Of a stretch of 64,000 nt of DNA, positions 35,857 to 44,360 are shown piece after piece. Both the position numbers and the translations under genes were made by a program. Each line of letters starts with the position of its first letter. Within the stretch, counting starts at the first letter, position 1. Under the pieces are notes generated by a model that made no database searches, was not told the origin of the DNA, and worked only from the letters and a program-made list of their open reading frames with translations. The DNA is from Aquificota bacterium (GTDB taxonomy: Bacteria; Thermosulfidibacterota; Thermosulfidibacteria; Thermosulfidibacterales; B14-G1): contig WFSL01000024.1 of the NCBI GenBank assembly GCA_015486015.1, positions 121,644-185,643 of the forward strand, read 5' to 3'.

Positions 35857-37527
35857 ATGCGTAACAAGACAAAGTCCACACGCCCTCTGGCCGTTATACT
35901 GCTGTTGGCTATTACACTGGGGACGCTTCTCCCCACATTGGGGAAGGTCTCATTCTGGGACTCTGATGAGGCAAGGTACGCTGAGTGCGCCAGGAATGCC
36001 ATTGAACACGGTCACTGGATCATTCCATACTATAACGGCCATCCAAGGATAGTGAAGCCTCCACTTATGGTGTGGTTGGTGGCCCTTTCGAGCATGGTGA
36101 TCAATGGGGGACAAGTGACAGAGTTCTCTGCACGTCTCCCCTCCCTCTTGGCAGGCGTGGGGACGGTCCTAATTACGTATCTATTGGCTTATTCCCTCCT
36201 AAGCTCCGAGGTGCTGGCCTTTTTGTCTGCCTTCATCCTGGCCACCACCTATCTCTTTTATAAGCAGGCCCGATTCTCGATAACAGATATGGTACTCACA
36301 TTCTTTTTTACCTTGGCCCTCTACTGGTTTTATCAATTCTATAGAGGAGGGAGAGGGCTATACGTGCTGGGCATGTATGGTGCCCTTGCAATGGCCACTA
36401 TGGATAAGGGACCTGCTGTGGGTTTTGTGCTCCCAGTGCTCATCATCATCCTCTTCATTTGGATGCAGGGTGATGTGCGAAAGATAAAAGGGCTCATTCA
36501 TCCAGTCGGGATACTCATATACATAGCCCTTGTGCTACCTTGGCCCCTCTTGGTGGGCAAGGCTTACCTGGTGAAGTTTTTATGGAGGAGCAACGTAAGG
36601 CGTTTCGCCAACAATCCAGCCTGGAGGACCCCCTTTTGGTTTTATTTGTGGAATTTTCCTGTGCACTTCACCCCTTGGGCGGCCTTTTTGCCACTCACCG
36701 CTGCCACAGTGAGGAAGGTGAGGGGGCGCATGGGCCCAATATCCTTCCCACTTATCTGGTTTGCTGTGGTATTTGTGCTCTTTTCCCTTTCGGACACCAA
36801 GAGATCCAGCTATATCCTACCACTCTATCCAGCCGCCGCTCTTATTACTGCTTGGAGTATAGGGAAGGGGATAGAGATGAAAGAGGAGCTGGTGGGCCCG
36901 TGGCGTGCCTCCTTGGGGCTCTTTGCCCTTGTCATAATGGGATATGTGGTGGCGCTGGTGCTTGCATTTTCCCGTCATGTCCCCCTTTACACCCCCACGG
37001 CCACGGCCTCCTTGGGGCTGGCCCTCATCATAGGGGGCTTCATCGCTTTTATAGCCAAATTGAAGAACTTCCAAGAAGGGACCTTGCTGGCATGCGCGGG
37101 TGCACTGGTCCTGACTATAGGATACACTGGCTTTTACCAACCCTTGTTCGATCAATATTATAGATCCCCCAAGCCCTATTGCGCGGACATTAAAAAGACC
37201 GTGGGCTCACTACCACTCTATCACTATGGCTCCATAAGGGCCCATGACCTGTTTTATATAGGGAAGGGAAGGATTCCCTCTCTTCCCGATGCCAAAGAAC
37301 CAAAGGGCCCCTATTTTGTCATGACCAGGGGAAAGAAGCTGAAGTCCCTAAGGAGGGAACGCCCTTATCTTAAGATAATAAAGAGATACCCTTTCAGGGA
37401 CATAGTGATAGTCCTTTTAAGGAGTCCAAAGGAAAAGCATTCTGGAAAAGGGGGTGCACATCCTATAGAAAGGAAAGAAGATGGCGAAGAGACTTTCTAT
37501 TATCATACCCACCTTCAATCGGCTTAG
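35857..37527 (+). CDS. GT39/ArnT-like membrane glycosyltransferase
   Basis: The 556-residue polytopic protein starts with a helix, then VSFWDSDEARYAECARNAI, the DEARY motif of the ArnT/PMT fold in its first external loop, and the GHPRIVKPPLMVWLVALSS block. It has about eleven further helices and a soluble C terminus. Such enzymes use polyprenyl-phosphate sugars to glycosylate lipid A or other surface targets. The acceptor and donor are unknown. Its 3' end overlaps the GT2 gene by 47 nt. Confidence 0.85.
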   Translation: MRNKTKSTRPLAVILLLAITLGTLLPTLGKVSFWDSDEARYAECARNAIEHGHWIIPYYNGHPRIVKPPLMVWLVALSSMVINGGQVTEFSARLPSLLAGVGTVLITYLLAYSLLSSEVLAFLSAFILATTYLFYKQARFSITDMVLTFFFTLALYWFYQFYRGGRGLYVLGMYGALAMATMDKGPAVGFVLPVLIIILFIWMQGDVRKIKGLIHPVGILIYIALVLPWPLLVGKAYLVKFLWRSNVRRFANNPAWRTPFWFYLWNFPVHFTPWAAFLPLTAATVRKVRGRMGPISFPLIWFAVVFVLFSLSDTKRSSYILPLYPAAALITAWSIGKGIEMKEELVGPWRASLGLFALVIMGYVVALVLAFSRHVPLYTPTATASLGLALIIGGFIAFIAKLKNFQEGTLLACAGALVLTIGYTGFYQPLFDQYYRSPKPYCADIKKTVGSLPLYHYGSIRAHDLFYIGKGRIPSLPDAKEPKGPYFVMTRGKKLKSLRRERPYLKIIKRYPFRDIVIVLLRSPKEKHSGKGGAHPIERKEDGEETFYYHTHLQSA

Positions 37528-38278
37528 GACCATGAGAGCCATTCTCCGGGCCCTTGAGGGACAAACCCTTTCGCCAGAAGAGTTTGAGGTGATCACTGTG
37601 GATGATGGCTCCACCGATGGCACATTGGCGATGCTCCGGGACTATCAGGGCCCTTTGACCCTGAAGGTAGACACCACAGGCCTATCCCCTGGTGTGTATG
37701 GATACCATGTGGCCATCAATAAAGGGTTAACCCTGTCCCAGGGGAAGTATCTGGTTTTTATGGATTCAGACATGGTGCCAAGGCACGATGCTTTAGAGGA
37801 GCTTTTGAAGGCCCACAGCCAATGGGAAGGGGAAGGGGAGAGGGTCCTTATCAGGGCCTGGTGGACCAGAAGGCGTCACCCGCTAAGGATGTGGCTCAAG
37901 GGTACTACCTTGAAAGGTTACTCTCCAGAGAAGGCCCTGAAACGGGATAAGAAGTTCCAGAAACTCTACCGAAAGAAGGAAAATTTGCGACCTAAAGACG
38001 CCCCAAGTGCCTTCATCTCTGTGAGGAGAGACCTGGCAATAGCTGTGGATGGCTTTCCCTCTCATGCCTATTGTTATGGTATGGACTACGAATTCCAGAG
38101 GAGGCTGGTAGAGATTGTGGGTGTGAGGATAGTATTCGAGCCAAAGGTATATGCCATTCATGGTCCCTTACCGGGGGATGTAAAAGCTGACAGCTACAGG
38201 TGGACCAGAAAATTTCAAAGTAGATACTCGAAGGAGAGATGGGAAGGGATATCCAGCATCAGGGGGACCCCAAAATAG
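37481..38278 (+). CDS. Family 2 glycosyltransferase
   Basis: This 265-residue GT-A enzyme has LSIIIPTFNRLRTMRAIL, the nucleotide-binding ITVDDGSTDGTL, and the metal-binding MDSDMVPRHD. A C-terminal region (AYCYGMDYEFQRRL) corresponds to the acceptor-side ED-type motif. No membrane segment is seen. AAGGAAAG lies upstream of the ATG, inside the preceding gene. It is probably part of surface polysaccharide assembly. The sugar is not predictable. Confidence 0.85.
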   Translation: MAKRLSIIIPTFNRLRTMRAILRALEGQTLSPEEFEVITVDDGSTDGTLAMLRDYQGPLTLKVDTTGLSPGVYGYHVAINKGLTLSQGKYLVFMDSDMVPRHDALEELLKAHSQWEGEGERVLIRAWWTRRRHPLRMWLKGTTLKGYSPEKALKRDKKFQKLYRKKENLRPKDAPSAFISVRRDLAIAVDGFPSHAYCYGMDYEFQRRLVEIVGVRIVFEPKVYAIHGPLPGDVKADSYRWTRKFQSRYSKERWEGISSIRGTPK

Positions 38279-38280
38279 CT

Positions 38281-39477
38281 ATGTTAGAGGTCAGTTGGAG
38301 TAATGCCGTTTTCTGGGTTTATACCCTCTATCTGTTTACCATTCCCTTCAAAGTTCCAAATACCCTTTCATCACTCATGCTATTGATACTCGTCATTCCA
38401 GCCATGAAGGGGTTGGCGGGAATTAAGAGGAGAGGCAGAGACCCCTTAGAGGCTGGTGTACTTCTCTTTTCTGGAATCGTTCTCCTCTCCACTATCACCT
38501 CTGTAGATCCCACCTTAACCCTCAAATATTTTAAGAAAGATATCCTAATAGGTTTAATTCTTTTCTTTTCCACTCTTTATCTGACAAAACCGGAAAACAC
38601 CATCCATATATACAGAACTCTCCTCCTTTCGTTCCTTTTGGCAATGATATGGGGCATCAATATCTATGATTCACCTGGTGGAAGGCTCGCTGGTGTGATA
38701 GGTCATAGTACCCGCTATGGGAAATTTTTGGATCTTGTTTTACCAATTGCTATTTCCGGGTTCTTTGTAGAAAAAATCCCCTGGCTCCTTCTACCTTTGG
38801 CAACCTTTTTCTTGGGGACTTACAGCTTAGTCCGCACTATGACCAGGGGGGCTTGGGTGGGGGTCTCCTTCGCAACGTTGACCCTTTTCATTTCGGCTAA
38901 AAGGTGGTATATGTTTTTAACTTTTGGGATTGCTATTGTTCTAATTTTACCTTTTGTTCCCTCGAAGGGCCAGCTTCTCCACAGAGTAGCATCTGTGGTT
39001 GAAGTTAATAAAACCCTTAAAACTGATCCATCTTTATTAAAACGACTCCAATTTTATAAGACGGGCATAGATCTGATTAAAGAGAGGCCTGTCTTGGGAT
39101 GGGGTTACGGTAGAAAAATCCCAAGAAAAATCAAAAAGAAGCTGGGGCATGGGTGGTTCTTAAAGAGGAAACTTAAACCTTTTACTCATCATTGCCATGA
39201 TTCTTACATGGAACTCGCTTTAGAAACTGGAATTATGGGACTGATGGCCTTTCTTTTCTTTTTAGGGGCGTTTTTCTATGATGGAATAAGGGTTTATAGA
39301 AAAGCTTCACCTTCAGAACTTCAGCTAATCGCTTTGGGGATCATGGCAGGTATACTGGCTTTAATGATCCATGGATTTGTAACTGATGTTTTTCAAAAAC
39401 CCTTCATTTCATACATGTTCATTCTTTCAGCTATCTTGTACTCAATGGAGAGGTCCCTTGGGGATCAGGGTTCTTAG
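38281..39477 (+). CDS. O-antigen ligase/polymerase family (WaaL-like) membrane protein
   Basis: The 398-residue protein has about eleven helices. It carries the Wzy_C/WaaL features GHSTRYGKFLDLVLP, RTMTRGAWVG with the conserved Arg, and a large periplasmic loop with GWGYGRKIPRKI and HCHDSYMELALETGIMGL. It would join or polymerise lipid-linked glycans at the periplasmic face. The ATG at 38281 comes 3 nt after the previous stop; the open frame to 38239 overlaps the GT2 gene. The gene is visibly A+T-rich. Confidence 0.85.
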   Translation: MLEVSWSNAVFWVYTLYLFTIPFKVPNTLSSLMLLILVIPAMKGLAGIKRRGRDPLEAGVLLFSGIVLLSTITSVDPTLTLKYFKKDILIGLILFFSTLYLTKPENTIHIYRTLLLSFLLAMIWGINIYDSPGGRLAGVIGHSTRYGKFLDLVLPIAISGFFVEKIPWLLLPLATFFLGTYSLVRTMTRGAWVGVSFATLTLFISAKRWYMFLTFGIAIVLILPFVPSKGQLLHRVASVVEVNKTLKTDPSLLKRLQFYKTGIDLIKERPVLGWGYGRKIPRKIKKKLGHGWFLKRKLKPFTHHCHDSYMELALETGIMGLMAFLFFLGAFFYDGIRVYRKASPSELQLIALGIMAGILALMIHGFVTDVFQKPFISYMFILSAILYSMERSLGDQGS

Positions 39478-40531
39478 AGTCGTCTCCAACTTGGGAATTG
39501 GGGGAGTTCAAAGACAATTACTCTGTCTTCTTAAGTACTTAGACTTCAACAGGGTCTCCACGGACATATTGGCTATAAGAAGATCTGGAGAGCTTGAAGA
39601 AGAGTTCTCAAGGTACTGCACAGTAAAGGTCCTGGGACTCAAAGGAAAGTACAATCCCTTAGACATTTACAGACTCACCCGTGAGATAACAAAAGGGGGC
39701 TATCAAGTGGTTCACGTCCATAGAACAGAAGATATCGTTTTTATGACGGTATTGGCCAGCCTTCTTGCTGGTGTGAATGCGATAGTGATCCACCACCATT
39801 TTCCTTATAAGTGGATGAGCAAGAGGAAGCTTTTATTAGAAAAGGTAGCTACTCAAAGGGCCAAGAGGCTCATAGGGGTTTCCCAATTTGTGGCAAGGCA
39901 CACTGTAAAAAGCATGAAAATAGAGATGTGCAAGTGCTCCGTTATTTATAATGGAATAGCTTTGAATGATTCTTTTTCATCTGCCAGGGCAAACAAAGTA
40001 GGTCTGGTTGCCAGATTGGTAAACTTCAAAAGGATTGGCGACTTTATAGATGCATCCCAGATCGTTCAAGAGGCCAAAAGGGATGTTAAGATCCTGGTAG
40101 TTGGAGATGGAGAAGAAGAAACCAGGAAAGGGCTGGAGGGGAGGGCCCAAGAGAAGGGGATAAAAGTGGCATGGTTGGGCCAGATGAAGGACCCAAGAAA
40201 GTTTATGGAACAATTAAAGATAGGTGTCCTTTCATCTTCCAAAGAGGGCTTGCCCAATGTGGTTCTCGAGTATATGGTTTCGGGAGCCTTGGTTGTGGCC
40301 ACCAAGATACCCCCTGTGGAAGAGATCGTTATAGAGAACAGAGTGGGGTATCTCGTTTCACCCAAGAACCCGTACGCATTGGCCAGAGCCATCTTGAAAG
40401 GGCTTGATAATTGTGCACATAGGAAAGAAATAGTGATCCTGGCCTCAAAAAGGATGGCACAATTCTCCATAGAGGAGACAGCCCAAAAAACCATGGAGCT
40501 TTATGAAAACCTGGTAGGGGTCAGGTCTTGA
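39458..40531 (+). CDS. Family 4 glycosyltransferase, 3' end formed by a repeat element
   Basis: This 357-residue GT-B enzyme has the acceptor-side VSNLGIGGVQRQL, VVHVHRTED, VIYNGIAL, VGLVARLVNFKRIGDF, the SSSKEGLPNVVLEYM donor-binding motif with the EX7E-type glutamates, and EEIVIENRVGYLV. The start is a TTG at 39458 with GGAG 7 nt upstream, inside the waaL-like gene; the ORF could be extended to 39386. The last codons, GVRS then TGA, lie inside the arm of an inverted-repeat element, so the natural C terminus has probably been replaced. Confidence 0.85.
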   Translation: MGIRVLRVVSNLGIGGVQRQLLCLLKYLDFNRVSTDILAIRRSGELEEEFSRYCTVKVLGLKGKYNPLDIYRLTREITKGGYQVVHVHRTEDIVFMTVLASLLAGVNAIVIHHHFPYKWMSKRKLLLEKVATQRAKRLIGVSQFVARHTVKSMKIEMCKCSVIYNGIALNDSFSSARANKVGLVARLVNFKRIGDFIDASQIVQEAKRDVKILVVGDGEEETRKGLEGRAQEKGIKVAWLGQMKDPRKFMEQLKIGVLSSSKEGLPNVVLEYMVSGALVVATKIPPVEEIVIENRVGYLVSPKNPYALARAILKGLDNCAHRKEIVILASKRMAQFSIEETAQKTMELYENLVGVRS

Positions 40532-40684
40532 ATTTGGTAAATTTCTATGATTGCCAGACGCCATGGCTTTATAATTGAGGAGGTTGGGGTTTTGGGTATC
40601 GGGAATTAGGATCGGTGCCTCCTATTCGATAGTTGGCAAGGCCTTGTAGGCCAGGGAAATTGCCAAATTCAAGATCTGACCCCT
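40516..40684. repeat. 169-bp element with long terminal inverted repeats (REP/MITE-like)
   Basis: The left arm AGGGGTCAGGTCTTGAATTTGG (written in two parts: AGGGGTCAGGT at 40516, CTTGAATTTGG to 40537) is matched by the right arm, which ends at 40684. Its complement differs at only one base over 22, and the similarity continues inward (TAAATTTC against GAAATTG). The centre holds further partial palindromes, including CAAGGCCTTG. No transposase is encoded. Elements with GGGGTCAG..CTTGA ends are known as RAYT-associated repeats in several bacteria. Assignment here is by resemblance only. No second copy is in the window. Confidence 0.7.
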
Positions 40685-40736
40685 GCTGGCGGCGATGTTT
40701 TATGGTAAATATGTGTGAGATCTTCAGGAGGTTTAG

Positions 40737-41258
40737 ATGATAGGGTGGTTTAAGGATGCCTATCCGAGGATAGCTCCATCCGCATTTGTGGCATTGAACG
40801 CTACGGTCATTGGTAACGTAGAGATAGGCGATCACTCCAGTGTATGGTTTGGCGCTGTAGTGAGGGGGGACGTGAACTACATAAAAATAGGCTCTTTCAG
40901 CAACCTCCAAGACAATTCCGTGGTCCATGTCACTACTGCCAAGTACCCCACCGTGATTGGTGATGAGGTGACCATGGGTCACCGGGTAATGATCCACGGA
41001 TGTGTAGTAGGCTCCCGTTGTCTCATAGGTATGAGCGCCATCATCTTAGACGGCGTGGAGATAGGGGATGAATGCTTGGTGGCTGCGGGGGCCTTGGTAC
41101 CGCCGAATACGAAGGTGCCGCCCCGTTCCCTATTGATGGGTTTCCCTGCCAGAGTGGTGAGGAAACTCACGGATGAAGATATTGCAGAGATTGAAAGGGT
41201 GGCCAGGCACTATGCCAATCTCGCTGCCTGGTACCGGGATGAATACGGAGAGCGATAA
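40737..41258 (+). CDS. Gamma carbonic anhydrase-like hexapeptide-repeat protein
   Basis: The 173-residue left-handed beta-helix protein has repeated [VI]-x-x-[GD] hexapeptides (ATVIGNVEIGDHSSVWFGAV) and the three metal-ligand histidines of the gamma-CA family: His64 in DNSVVHV, and His82 and His87 in GHRVMIHGC. A C-terminal helix follows. Many homologues are annotated carbonic anhydrase or YrdA/PaaY and their activity is unproven. AGGAGGTTTAG precedes the ATG. The stop overlaps the channel gene (TAATG). Confidence 0.87.
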   Translation: MIGWFKDAYPRIAPSAFVALNATVIGNVEIGDHSSVWFGAVVRGDVNYIKIGSFSNLQDNSVVHVTTAKYPTVIGDEVTMGHRVMIHGCVVGSRCLIGMSAIILDGVEIGDECLVAAGALVPPNTKVPPRSLLMGFPARVVRKLTDEDIAEIERVARHYANLAAWYRDEYGER

Positions 41259-42499
41259 TGCAGGTCTCTCATCGGGTAATGCTGATAGCAGAGAAACTGA
41301 CAGCCTCCCCCATTATAAGGGTGATCTTTGTGGTGTGTCTGGCAGGGTTTTCCTACTGGATTGCGAGGAAAATTTTTGTATACACCGCCGTCAAGCTTGC
41401 CAGGAAGACCAAGAACGAGTTGGACGATATATTGATACAGCACAAGGTTATAGATCTACTCGCCTTCCTTTTTCCCATCTTTGTGATCCACTATGGGGAG
41501 TTCCTGGTGCCCTCCTTTGCCGGTGCCTTGGAGAAGGCGGTCTCTGTGGGTTGGGTGGCGTTTCTTGCCCTCCTTGCAGATCGCCTTCTCTCCGTGGGAC
41601 TCACCATTTATGATAGACATCCCATTGCCAGGAAGCGGCCCCTCAAAGGGTATGTTCAAATACTCAAGATCTTTATTTATTTGACAGCTATCATTGTGGG
41701 GCTCTGCGCCCTATTGGGGAAATCCCCCTGGGGCCTTATCAGTGGCTTGGGTGCCCTCAGTGCCGTACTCATCCTTGTCTTTCGTCACACGATTCTCTCC
41801 TTTGTGGCGAGCTTTCAGGTGGTTTCTCAGGAGCTTATCAGGGTGGGTGACTGGATAGAGATGCCTCAATACGGAGCAGATGGGGAAGTAGTAGATATAG
41901 CGCTTCACACCATCGAGATCCAGAACTGGGATAAAACGTACGTGGTGATCCCCACATACAGGCTACTGGAGGAGTCCTTCAAAAATTGGAGGGGTATGCA
42001 GGAGGCTGGGGGAAGACGCATCAAACGCTTCCTTCATGTGGATAAATCCACAGTCAGGTTTTGCGATGATGAGCTCATTGAGAGATTCAAAAAGATCCAT
42101 CTTATTGCGTCATATGTAGAGGAGAGGATCAAAGAGATTGAGGAATATAACAAGAAGCATGGGATAGACGCCTCGGCTTCCCCTGTGAACGGACGTAGGA
42201 TGACTAATCTGGGAACCTTTAGGGTTTACATAGAAGAATATCTAAGGCACCACCCAAAAATACGGAAGGATTTGACCCTCATGGTTCGTCAGCTTCAGCC
42301 TGCCCCAGAAGGCATACCCTTGGAGGTTTACTGCTTTGTGGCAGACACCCGTTGGGTCCAGTATGAAGGGGTGCAAGCCGACATCTTTGATCATCTCTTG
42401 GCGGCAGCAAGGGAGTTTGATCTAAGGGTTGTCCAGATACCTACGGGTAGTGACTTGAAGGATGCTATTGCGGCTTTGAGCAACAAGTTATCCTCTTAA
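41258..42499 (+). CDS. MscS-family mechanosensitive channel, YbdG/MscM type
   Basis: The 413-residue protein has four to five membrane helices, the pore-lining helix around SGLGALSAVLILVFRHT, and the beta domain GDWIEMPQYGADGEVVDIAL. QNWDKTYVVIPTYRLLEESFKNWRGM and GGRRIKRFLHVD follow. These last blocks are diagnostic of the YbdG miniconductance channel subgroup. It protects against hypo-osmotic shock. It is coupled to the gamma-CA gene by a TAATG overlap and converges on the crotonase gene. Confidence 0.9.
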   Translation: MQVSHRVMLIAEKLTASPIIRVIFVVCLAGFSYWIARKIFVYTAVKLARKTKNELDDILIQHKVIDLLAFLFPIFVIHYGEFLVPSFAGALEKAVSVGWVAFLALLADRLLSVGLTIYDRHPIARKRPLKGYVQILKIFIYLTAIIVGLCALLGKSPWGLISGLGALSAVLILVFRHTILSFVASFQVVSQELIRVGDWIEMPQYGADGEVVDIALHTIEIQNWDKTYVVIPTYRLLEESFKNWRGMQEAGGRRIKRFLHVDKSTVRFCDDELIERFKKIHLIASYVEERIKEIEEYNKKHGIDASASPVNGRRMTNLGTFRVYIEEYLRHHPKIRKDLTLMVRQLQPAPEGIPLEVYCFVADTRWVQYEGVQADIFDHLLAAAREFDLRVVQIPTGSDLKDAIAALSNKLSS

Positions 42500-42524
42500 C
42501 CTCTTCAGTGGGTAAAGAGAGGGT

Positions 42525-42571
42525 GGAGGGGGTGGGTAAAGATTGGATCACTGAATTTATAGACCCCCTCC
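42525..42571. terminator. Inverted repeat between convergent mscM and crotonase genes
   Basis: GGAGGGGGT (42525-42533) pairs perfectly with ACCCCCTCC (42563-42571), with a 29-nt loop, in the 89-bp gap between two convergent genes. The large loop and lack of a T run make it a modest terminator candidate. Confidence 0.4.
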
Positions 42572-42588
42572 TGATCTAAGCTATGTTG

Positions 42589-43371
42589 TTACTTGCCTTG
42601 GAAGCTGGGTTTCCTCTTTTCTAAGAAGGCCTTGGTGCCTTCGATTTTGTCTTCCGTTGAACAGCAGAGGCCGAAGAGGTCTGCCTCGATGCAAAGGCCC
42701 TCCTCCAAGCTCACCTCTATGCCCCTGTTCACTGCCTCCATGGCTAATCTCACAGCCACAGGGCCTTTGCTCATTATGGTCTTAGCCAGCTTCTCTGCCT
42801 CTTCTATGAGCCTTTCTGGCTCCACCACCTTGTTGACCAGTCCTATTTGATAGGCCTCCTGCGCATCCACCATCCGGCCTGTCAAGATCAGCTCCATGGC
42901 CCTCCCCTTGCCTACGAGGCGGGAAAGCCTCTGGGTACCCCCATAGCCGGGGATAATGCCCAGATTCACTTCAGGCTGTCCCAGCTTTGCATTGGTGGAG
43001 GCCACCCTCAAGGTACAAGCCATGGCCAGTTCACAGCCTCCCCCCAAGGCAAAACCGTTAATGGCAGCGATCACAGGTTTGCCTAAGTGCTCGATGGCAC
43101 GGAAGACCTCTTGGCCTTTTCTGGCGAAGCCCTTGCCCTGTAAGGTGTCAAGGTTTACCAGGTGGGTGATATCAGCCCCTGCAACAAAGGCCTTCTCCCC
43201 TGCGCCTGTGATAATCACAGCCCTCACCTCGTTATCGTCCCTTGCAGCGGCAAAGGCATGTTCCAGCTCATTGATCACCGTGTCGTTTAAGGCGTTTAGC
43301 ACCTTCGGCCTATTGATAGTGATATAGGCTATTCCCTCCTTTACCTCATACATTAACGTTTCATAGGCCAT
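42589..43371 (-). CDS. Enoyl-CoA hydratase/isomerase (crotonase family)
   Basis: This 260-residue crotonase has the oxyanion-hole segments AFVAGADITHL and FALGGGCELAM, and both catalytic glutamates (the Glu in GGGCELAM and the Glu in GQPEVNLGIIPGYGGTQRL). It hydrates 2-enoyl-CoA to 3-hydroxyacyl-CoA. AGGAGGTGCATA precedes the ATG. It lies 11 nt downstream of the dehydrogenase gene, so the two consecutive beta-oxidation (or reverse) steps are co-transcribed. Chain-length preference is unknown; crotonyl-CoA is plausible. Confidence 0.92.
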   Translation of the reverse strand: MAYETLMYEVKEGIAYITINRPKVLNALNDTVINELEHAFAAARDDNEVRAVIITGAGEKAFVAGADITHLVNLDTLQGKGFARKGQEVFRAIEHLGKPVIAAINGFALGGGCELAMACTLRVASTNAKLGQPEVNLGIIPGYGGTQRLSRLVGKGRAMELILTGRMVDAQEAYQIGLVNKVVEPERLIEEAEKLAKTIMSKGPVAVRLAMEAVNRGIEVSLEEGLCIEADLFGLCCSTEDKIEGTKAFLEKRKPSFQGK

Positions 43372-43382
43372 TATGCACCTCC

Positions 43383-44252
43383 TTATACCCTCTCGGTGTA
43401 ATCAAAGAACCCCTTCCCTGTCTTCCTCCCCAATCTGCCTGCCCGCACCATCTGCCTCAGTATAGGGGCTGGGCGGAACTTGGGGTCGCCGAATTCCCTG
43501 TAAAGCACCTCCAGCACATCCAAGGCTACATCGATACCCACCAGGTCGAAGAGCGCCAGGGGGCCAATAGGCATATTGGCCCCCCACTTCATGGCCTGAT
43601 CTATCTCCTCGGCCGAACCTACACCCTCCATATAGGCGAAGGCTGCCTCGTTCATATAAGGTACAAGAATCCTATTCACAATGAATCCAGGCTGGTCTTT
43701 AGTCTTGATGGGGGACTTACCGAATCTCTTGGCCACCTCATATGCCAACTCCACCGTCTCGTCAGAGGTAGTAAGCCCTTGGACAATCTCCACTAATGGC
43801 AAGACCGGTACAGGGTTAAAGAAGTGCATACCCACCACCTTTTCAGGTCTGGAGGTGGAGGCAGCGATCTCTGTAATAGAGAGGCTAGACGTGTTAGAGG
43901 CCAAGACCACATCGGGCCTGCATATCTTGTCCAATTCCCCGAATATCTCCTTTTTTACCTCCATCTTCTCGAAGGCTGCCTCTATCACATAGTCGGCCCT
44001 CTTCATCTCTTGGAGATCTAAGGTCTTGCTGATCCTTTTGAGGATTCCACTGGCCTCCTCTTCTGAGAGTTTACCCTTCTTGGTAAGTTTCCCCAAGCTC
44101 CTCTCTATAATCTTTATTCCCCTGTCTAAGGCTGCATCGGATATATCTCTGAGGACCACCTTGAATCCTGCCGTAGCTGCTACTTGGGCTATGCCGGAAC
44201 CCATGGTTCCTGCACCCACCACTCCTACAGTTCCAATGTCCCCTATCTCCAT
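43383..44252 (-). CDS. 3-hydroxyacyl-CoA (3-hydroxybutyryl-CoA) dehydrogenase
   Basis: The 289-residue NAD(P)-dependent enzyme has the Rossmann motif VGVVGAGTMGSGIAQ, the catalytic His region VVGMHFFNPVPVLPLVEI, and the C-terminal GRLGRKTGKGFFDY. Its size matches single-function HBD enzymes. The ATG at 44252 has AGGAGG 6 nt upstream, so the open frame to 44306 is rejected. With the crotonase gene it forms a two-gene operon. It could serve fatty-acid or butyrate-type oxidation or the reverse. No thiolase or acyl-CoA dehydrogenase is adjacent. Confidence 0.92.
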   Translation of the reverse strand: MEIGDIGTVGVVGAGTMGSGIAQVAATAGFKVVLRDISDAALDRGIKIIERSLGKLTKKGKLSEEEASGILKRISKTLDLQEMKRADYVIEAAFEKMEVKKEIFGELDKICRPDVVLASNTSSLSITEIAASTSRPEKVVGMHFFNPVPVLPLVEIVQGLTTSDETVELAYEVAKRFGKSPIKTKDQPGFIVNRILVPYMNEAAFAYMEGVGSAEEIDQAMKWGANMPIGPLALFDLVGIDVALDVLEVLYREFGDPKFRPAPILRQMVRAGRLGRKTGKGFFDYTERV

Positions 44253-44299
44253 AACCCACCTCCTGGATTTTAAGCCTTGCTTAACACTTTTGAGTTGAG

Positions 44300-44332
44300 C
44301 TTTCAACTTGTATAGTTAACCTATGTTGAAAG
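44300..44332. promoter_or_regulatory. 33-bp palindrome upstream of the hydroxyacyl-CoA dehydrogenase operon
   Basis: CTTTCAAC (44300-44307) and GTTGAAAG (44325-44332) are exact inverted repeats flanking a near-palindromic core centred on GTTAAC. It sits 48 bp upstream of the dehydrogenase ATG and 28 bp before the moxR remnant. Size and position fit an operator for a dimeric regulator. The regulator is not identifiable. Confidence 0.5.
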
Positions 44333-44360
44333 TCCTTTATTCTTTTTTATTTTACTTAAT

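Noticed and set aside
36540-37163. 207-codon plus-strand frame overlapping the GT39 gene
   Set aside because: The GT39 frame carries the DEARY motif and membrane helices; this alternative frame is Gly/Cys/His-rich noise.
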